Assembly: GCA_015655035.1 (NCBI GenBank)
Contig: JAATFS010000296.1
Location: 1-11,363, forward strand
Direction of reading: 5' to 3'
DNA from: Lysobacterales bacterium
Lineage (GTDB): Bacteria; Pseudomonadota; Gammaproteobacteria; Xanthomonadales; Xanthomonadaceae
Length of the DNA: 11,363 nt
The first letter of the stretch is position 1. Each line of letters starts with the position of its first letter. Made by a program: the position numbers and the translations under genes. This document shows positions 7,402 to 11,363 of the stretch, one piece after another. A model generated the notes under the pieces. It was given only the letters and a program-made list of their open reading frames with translations. It had not been told where the DNA came from and ran no database searches.

Positions 7402-8598
7402 TCAGAAGTACTTCACCCAGGCCAGCGTGGTGCGGCGCTTGTAGCGGGCAAACGCCCGCGTGACCGGGTATAGCGCAAGTACCAGCGCCCCTGTGATCAG
7501 CCACACCATCCAGAACTGGTCCGGCTCCAAGCCGAAGCGGCTGCCCTGGTTGGGGCCGAACACCACCAGCAACCACTTGTAACCGACCACCAATACCGCC
7601 AGGTGCAGCAGATAGAAGAACATCGGCGCACCGCCGTAGGTGGAGACGAAGCGACTGAACGGGTTGTCGGCGTATTCGAACAGGGCCAATGCAAGCAAAG
7701 TACCGCCCAGCGTCAGCAGCAGGAAATCCAACGACGGGGGGTACTTGGTGTAGTTGAAAAAATCCATCACCGTCAGCAGCAAGCTGGTCTGCGGCTGCCA
7801 CGGCGCGTTCTCACCATAGAGGTTGCTGGCGCGCAGCAGCAGCAGCGCGATCCAGCAGGCGCTGCCCAGGCCGACCAGAATGCGCTGGCGTCGGCGTCCA
7901 TCCACCTGCGGCGAGAACAGCGGGCCGGCCACCCAACCCAGCAGGATCACCCCGATCCACGGTAGCGCTGGATACGTCAGGCGAATCTGCGGGATCGTGT
8001 CCTGGCTGACCCAGCCGCGATGCAGCAACAACGTCCACGGCACGTATAGCGGATGCTCCGGCGGCAACGAGATGCCCGCCAACGCGTTGTGCCCGCAAAT
8101 GATGATCAGGCCGATCGCCAGCAGCAGCCTGCGTGGCAGCGACGAGGCGAACGCCAGCACGATCATCGACAACCCGATCGCCCACATCACCTGCAGGTAG
8201 ATGACTTTCGGCAGCTCTCCCGCCCAGAGGAAACTGACCAGGGTGAGCTCCAGCAGCAAGATCAGCGCGCCGCGCTTGAGCAGGAACTCGCGCGCCGAGC
8301 GCGGCGTCGCGCCGGCCGGATGCGCATACAGCCACGCCGCCAACCCGGTCAGGAACACGAATGCCGGTGCGCAGAAATGCGCGGCCAGTCGCGAGAAGAA
8401 CACCTGCGCCGGGGTGTCGACCACGCTCATCGGATCGCTCACCTGCAGATGCAGGTATAACGTCTCGCGCACGTGGTCCATCGTCATGATGCACATCACC
8501 AGCCCGCGCAGGGCGTCGATGGAAACGATGCGCCTGCCGTGCACGGCGCTAGCGGTAGCAACGGCAGATGGAAGCGAACGCGTGCTGATCGACGACAT
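7402..8598 (-). CDS. DUF1624/HGSNAT-like multi-pass membrane protein (putative transmembrane acyltransferase)
   Basis: A 398-residue integral inner-membrane protein with about ten or eleven hydrophobic segments. It has the N-terminal signature RIVSIDALRGLVMCIM followed by TMDHVR (23-44) of the DUF1624 family, related to the catalytic region of heparan-alpha-glucosaminide N-acetyltransferase. Other family-like blocks are WIGVILLGWVAGPLF (214-228), TKYPPSLDFLLLTLG (284-298) and MFFYLLHL (326-333). The animal homologue moves acetyl groups from cytoplasmic acetyl-CoA across a membrane onto an amino sugar; bacterial members are largely uncharacterised, so the reaction here is inference. Two in-frame ATGs compete. 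The one at 8598 has GAGG (8604-8607) 5 nt upstream and is preferred; the one at 8616 lacks a ribosome site and would add six residues. The gene sits 32 nt after the receptor stop and 19 nt before the binding-protein start, so it is very probably co-transcribed with both. Confidence 0.85.
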   Translation of the reverse strand: MSSISTRSLPSAVATASAVHGRRIVSIDALRGLVMCIMTMDHVRETLYLHLQVSDPMSVVDTPAQVFFSRLAAHFCAPAFVFLTGLAAWLYAHPAGATPRSAREFLLKRGALILLLELTLVSFLWAGELPKVIYLQVMWAIGLSMIVLAFASSLPRRLLLAIGLIIICGHNALAGISLPPEHPLYVPWTLLLHRGWVSQDTIPQIRLTYPALPWIGVILLGWVAGPLFSPQVDGRRRQRILVGLGSACWIALLLLRASNLYGENAPWQPQTSLLLTVMDFFNYTKYPPSLDFLLLTLGGTLLALALFEYADNPFSRFVSTYGGAPMFFYLLHLAVLVVGYKWLLVVFGPNQGSRFGLEPDQFWMVWLITGALVLALYPVTRAFARYKRRTTLAWVKYF

Positions 8599-8603
8599 TG
8601 AAA

Positions 8604-8607
8604 CCTC
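8604..8607 (-). promoter_or_regulatory. Ribosome binding site deciding the acyltransferase start
   Basis: GAGG on the minus strand, 5 nt before the ATG at 8598. It favours this ATG over the in-frame ATG at 8616, which has no purine-rich site upstream. Confidence 0.6.
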
Positions 8608-8630
8608 GCTAGGCATGAGGCGAACTGAAA

Positions 8631-10772
8631 TCAGAAGTCGTACCTGGCCGACACGGTGAAGCTGCGCTCGGTGCCCGGATACACCCAGTACTGGCTGTAG
8701 GAGCTGACGTAGTATTCCTTGTCGAACAGGTTCTCCACATTCAGCGACAGCTTGAGCTGGGGCGTGGCCTTCCATGACGTCACCAATTTCCAGCTGAGGA
8801 ACGACGGCAACTCGAACAGATCGACCTCACCGTAGGGTGCCACCGACCCCTCGCGGTCGCCGACGTACTGCACGCCGCCGCCAAGCGAGTAGTCGCCGAG
8901 CTGCTTGATCAGCAACACGCTCCCGCTGTGCTTGGGCACATTGGCCAGCTGCCTCCCGACCAGGCTCATGCCGGTGGCCTCAGCGTTGTCCTTGGTGACG
9001 GTCGCATCGGTGTAGGCATAGGACGCGGCCAGCCGCAGCGTAGGCACGATCTCGCCCTGCACATCCAGCTCCACGCCCTTGCTCTCCACCTCGCCGGCGG
9101 CCATGTTGTAGTTGTTCGGATCGACCGGATCGGGCGTGAGTACGTTGTTCTTCTCGATCTTGAACAGCGCCAGGGTGCTGCTCAGGCGCCCGCCCAGGCT
9201 GTCCAGCTTGGCACCGATCTCGTAGGACTTGCCCTTTTCGGCATCGAAGGCGTGGCTGACATCGTTCTCATCCGGGCGGCTGATGCCGCTGTTGGGACGG
9301 AAGCTGCGCGCGGCGGTGGCGTACAGCGACAACTCGGGTATCGGCTGGAACACCACCCCTACCCGGGGACTGGTCGCCGACAGCGACTGCGAGGTGGTGC
9401 TGCCGTTGCGCAGGTTGTAAACGTCCTGGTCGTAGCTGTCGCGGCGGACGCCCAGCAACGCCTTCCAGCGCTCGCTCAGCTCGATCTGGTCCTGGGCGTA
9501 ATAGGCCCAGGCGCTCTGCTTCTCGCGGGTGGAGGTGGTCAGCGCCAAGCTCGGCTTGGCCGCGCCGTAGACCGGATCGAGCAGGTCGATGCCGTAGACG
9601 GCACCGCTCGGATCGGCCGACAACTGCTCGCGGCGGTCAGTGAAGCGGTAGCCGTCCACGCCGAACAGCAGGTTATGGGTAATCGCGCCGGTGCTCACGC
9701 TGCCGAGCACTTCGAAGCGTCCGGAAGTGTCGATGGCACGGTTGTCACGGGTGCGAATGCGCCGCCGCAGCGTTTGTCCGTCGTTGATCAGCGCGCCATA
9801 TGGACGCACCTCGCTGGCGGTGCCTGCCAGCGAACTTTCGCGATAGCTGAGGCCGGTCTGGAACGACCAGGTGTTCTGGAAGTAATGCTGCAAAAATATC
9901 TGGTGGCCAGTCGACTTGGTCAGGTGATTGCCGTCGTTGGGCTCGCCGTAGAAGGCAGAGATCGGCACCGCGCCCAGCCGGCCGTCGACGGCGACCACGC
10001 CACGGTCGAACGGGATGCGCTGCTTCACCGCCTCCACTTCGTAGGACAGCGTGGTGTCGGGCGAAATCATCCAGATGAACGACGGCGACGCAAGATAGCG
10101 CTCGTATTCGACGGTGTCGCGGAAGCTGTGGCCATCCTGGTAGGCAGCGTTGAGGCGGTAGGCCACGGTCTCGCTCAGCGGCCCGGTCAGGTCCAGCGAC
10201 GTACGGTAGGCGTCCCAGCTGCCGGCCGAGGCCTCGATGCTGTAGGCCGGCTTGAACAGCGGCTTCTTGGTGGCGATGTTGACCGCGCCGCCAGGCTCGC
10301 CGCGACCGTACAAGGCCGACGACGGTCCCTTGAGGATCTCGATGTTCTCGACGTTGGCACCGTCGCGCACGCCGCTATAGCCACGGCTGGCGTTGAACCC
10401 ATTGACCATGTAGTCCGAACCGAAGTTCGGGTCGCCCGTGAAACCGCGCATGGCGTAGCTGTCCCACAGGCCGCCCAGGTTGCTCTGGCGCGAGATGCCG
10501 CCGTTGAGATCGAGCGCCTCGGCCAGGGTGGTGACGCCCGCATCCTCCAGCAGATCCTTGCCGAGGATGCTGATGCTCTGCGGAAGATCCTTGATCATCG
10601 CCGGGCTCTTGGTGGCGCCGGTAGCGGTGAGATCGCGGTACGGCTGCTGTTGACGCTTCACCTCGACCGCGTCCAGATCGGTGGCCTGCTGCGCCAGTGC
10701 GCTGGAGATGCCACAGGCGAGCAAGGACAGCAGCGGCAGGAGACAACAAGGGCGAACCAGAAGACGTGACAT
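8631..10772 (-). CDS. TonB-dependent siderophore-type outer-membrane receptor
   Basis: A 713-residue outer-membrane receptor, normal for siderophore transporters. A Sec signal peptide ends near ALA/Q (27/28). The mature protein begins almost directly with a candidate TonB box (DLDAVEV, 32-38), so there is no FecA/FpvA-type signalling domain. The plug domain (about 52-170) includes DLPQSISIL (62-70), AMRGF (107-111) and the closing segment NIEILKGPSSALYGRGEPGG (143-162). The beta-barrel ends with LNVENLFDKEYY and a C-terminal phenylalanine, as needed for barrel assembly. It would take up an iron chelate or other large ligand using TonB-ExbBD energy. The ATG at 10772 is chosen because it yields the signal peptide and has GGAG 10 nt upstream. 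The frame stays open further upstream, but that part lacks protein-family features and runs past a strong terminator. It is first in the co-directional gene set. The ligand is not deducible. Confidence 0.94.
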   Translation of the reverse strand: MSRLLVRPCCLLPLLSLLACGISSALAQQATDLDAVEVKRQQQPYRDLTATGATKSPAMIKDLPQSISILGKDLLEDAGVTTLAEALDLNGGISRQSNLGGLWDSYAMRGFTGDPNFGSDYMVNGFNASRGYSGVRDGANVENIEILKGPSSALYGRGEPGGAVNIATKKPLFKPAYSIEASAGSWDAYRTSLDLTGPLSETVAYRLNAAYQDGHSFRDTVEYERYLASPSFIWMISPDTTLSYEVEAVKQRIPFDRGVVAVDGRLGAVPISAFYGEPNDGNHLTKSTGHQIFLQHYFQNTWSFQTGLSYRESSLAGTASEVRPYGALINDGQTLRRRIRTRDNRAIDTSGRFEVLGSVSTGAITHNLLFGVDGYRFTDRREQLSADPSGAVYGIDLLDPVYGAAKPSLALTTSTREKQSAWAYYAQDQIELSERWKALLGVRRDSYDQDVYNLRNGSTTSQSLSATSPRVGVVFQPIPELSLYATAARSFRPNSGISRPDENDVSHAFDAEKGKSYEIGAKLDSLGGRLSSTLALFKIEKNNVLTPDPVDPNNYNMAAGEVESKGVELDVQGEIVPTLRLAASYAYTDATVTKDNAEATGMSLVGRQLANVPKHSGSVLLIKQLGDYSLGGGVQYVGDREGSVAPYGEVDLFELPSFLSWKLVTSWKATPQLKLSLNVENLFDKEYYVSSYSQYWVYPGTERSFTVSARYDF

Positions 10773-10880
10773 GTGGCGGTGGCTCCAGTGGGGTGGGATG
10801 AACCATCGATAGCGGTCGTGCTGCCGTGGCGGCAGCGAGGGCCGGCGGACGCGCTCGCCTCGCTCGCGGCGCACCCTCCG

Positions 10881-10892
10881 GTCGTTAACGAC
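10881..10892. promoter_or_regulatory. Perfect 12-bp palindrome, candidate operator upstream of the receptor gene
   Basis: GTCGTTAACGAC is its own reverse complement and lies 109-120 bp upstream of the receptor ATG, in a locally A/T-richer part of the leader. Its length and symmetry fit a dimeric regulator site. No cognate regulator gene is in the window, and chance occurrence is possible. Confidence 0.35.
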
Positions 10893-10919
10893 TTCGTCAC
10901 GAGAATGAAACCTTGAAAT

Positions 10920-10959
10920 CAAAGTGGTCTTGTACGAAACGTGGCGCTTTTCCACTTTG
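10920..10959. promoter_or_regulatory. Inverted repeat CAAAGTGG...CCACTTTG, candidate regulatory site
   Basis: Perfect 8-bp arms at 10920-10927 and 10952-10959 are separated by 24 bp. An AATC tetramer sits outside both arms, directly next to the left arm and with one extra base on the right. The A/T-rich arms stand out from the surrounding GC-rich sequence. It could be an operator pair or a leader hairpin; the function is unknown. Confidence 0.35.
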
Positions 10960-11162
10960 CGATTACCTGCGGCAGCGAACATGCGCACCGGCATATTCCG
11001 CCATGAATAGCGGGTCCGGCGGCGCATTGCTCTACCTCGACCAAAGCCGCGCACCGCACCAGGCAAGCCGGGCGCAACCGGCGGCCGCCTGATCGAGTCA
11101 CTACCTGCCCGCACTCGCCGCTGGCGACCGGCCTGAACCCGCCATCGTGGAAGACGCGCCCC

Positions 11163-11193
11163 AAAAAAAGCACCCTCACGAGCTGAGGATGCT
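11163..11193 (-). terminator. Strong intrinsic terminator of the right-edge gene
   Basis: On the minus strand a 10-bp stem (AGCATCCTCA pairing with TGAGGGTGCT, one G-U pair) closes a 5-nt loop GCTCG and is followed directly by a seven-T run that begins at the last stem base. It starts 40 nt after the stop codon at 11234. It separates the right-edge gene from the receptor operon, so that operon must have its own promoter in 10773-11162. Confidence 0.9.
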
Positions 11194-11233
11194 GTGGGAA
11201 CCAGAACGCGCCCCGGCTTTTTCCCAGAAGACG

Positions 11234-11363
11234 TCACTCTGCTTGGGGCTGGAAAACATCCTCGTAGAAGCCACTGGTCTCGACCGTCACCGTCAACGGG
11301 GTCTCGCCCTGGTTACGAAAATACCAGCCGTGCGATCCTTCAAACGGCGCGGTCAGGGCTCCC
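11234..11363 (-). CDS. C-terminal end of a 'transmembrane anchor protein'-like protein (5' part outside window)
   Basis: Only the last 42 codons are visible, ending in TGA at 11234-11236. They include FEGSHGWYFRNQGETPLTVT, then VETSGFY. The pattern F-(D/E)-G-x-H-G-W-(Y/F)-(W/F)-R-N followed by a P-(V/L)-T-V-T strand resembles the extracytoplasmic C-terminus of small single-pass 'transmembrane anchor' proteins, which are often encoded beside heavy-metal or RND efflux genes. This is recognition from memory on a short piece. The role is uncertain, and the gene belongs to a separate upstream unit closed by its own terminator. Confidence 0.6.
   Translation of the reverse strand, partial: GALTAPFEGSHGWYFRNQGETPLTVTVETSGFYEDVFQPQAE

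Larger units (their letters stand above)
10773..11162. other. 390-bp intergenic leader region of the receptor-transporter operon
   Basis: This gap lies between the terminator of the upstream gene and the receptor start, and must hold the main operon promoter. An A/T-richer patch at about 10881-10960 contains the two palindromic features listed separately. I could not identify a convincing -35/-10 pair. A GAGAATGA octamer (10901-10908) resembles half of a Fur box, but no matching second half is present. No small gene with a ribosome site was recognised; open frames here are explained by high GC. Confidence 0.6.

Noticed and set aside
8599..8775. Longer start for the DUF1624 protein
   Set aside because: It would overlap the 3' end of the receptor gene. 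The ATG at 8598 has a ribosome site and the normal family N-terminus follows.
8928..10769. Plus-strand open frame of 613 codons
   Set aside because: It is wholly antisense to the TonB-dependent receptor, which has full domain structure; the plus product is repetitive Gly/Ala/Val/Arg with no recognisable fold.
10901..10908. GAGAATGA as a Fur box
   Set aside because: Only one half-site is present; the expected inverted partner is missing, so it cannot be called.
10773..11237. N-terminal extension of the receptor frame by 155 codons
   Set aside because: It would start upstream of a strong terminator, has no family similarity, and would bury the signal peptide that begins at the ATG at 10772.

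Overview
The window is a GC-rich stretch of bacterial chromosome in which every supported gene lies on the minus strand. It suggests a Gram-negative gammaproteobacterium, most likely a Xanthomonadaceae member (Xanthomonas-like). The reasons are very high third-position GC, a TonB-dependent outer-membrane receptor, and intergenic palindromes of the CTTCTCCCGC...GCGGGAGA type that recur in xanthomonad genomes. The taxon is inferred from composition and recalled repeat families, not from a database match.

Layout in transcription order, right to left. At the right edge is the last 42 codons of a gene resembling the 'transmembrane anchor protein' family, closed by a strong intrinsic terminator (11163-11193). 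A 390-bp gap follows (10773-11162), holding candidate operator palindromes. A long co-directional gene set then starts: a TonB-dependent siderophore-type receptor (8631-10772); a multi-pass DUF1624/HGSNAT-like membrane acyltransferase (7402-8598); a Tat-exported family 5 solute-binding protein (5760-7382); a DppB-like permease (4798-5757); and a DppC-like permease (3936-4787). A 247-bp spacer with a terminator-like hairpin and a 102-bp nested palindrome comes next. After it are a fused two-domain Dpp/Opp-type ATPase (2024-3688), a tartrate/D-malate-type beta-decarboxylating dehydrogenase (939-2027) overlapping it by 4 nt, a repeat-filled 152-bp spacer, and the N-terminal 262 codons of a succinate-semialdehyde-type aldehyde dehydrogenase running off the left edge.

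Taken together, the genes encode an apparently complete import route. The receptor crosses the outer membrane, the binding protein captures the ligand in the periplasm, two permeases and a double ATPase cross the inner membrane, and two cytoplasmic NAD-type dehydrogenases could oxidise carboxylate and aldehyde products. The membrane acyltransferase between receptor and binding protein could modify the ligand or an envelope component. The ligand cannot be read from the sequence. An iron-chelate, metallophore, peptide or opine-like molecule later used as a carbon source is the working inference. No regulator, RNA gene, insertion sequence or CRISPR array was found.
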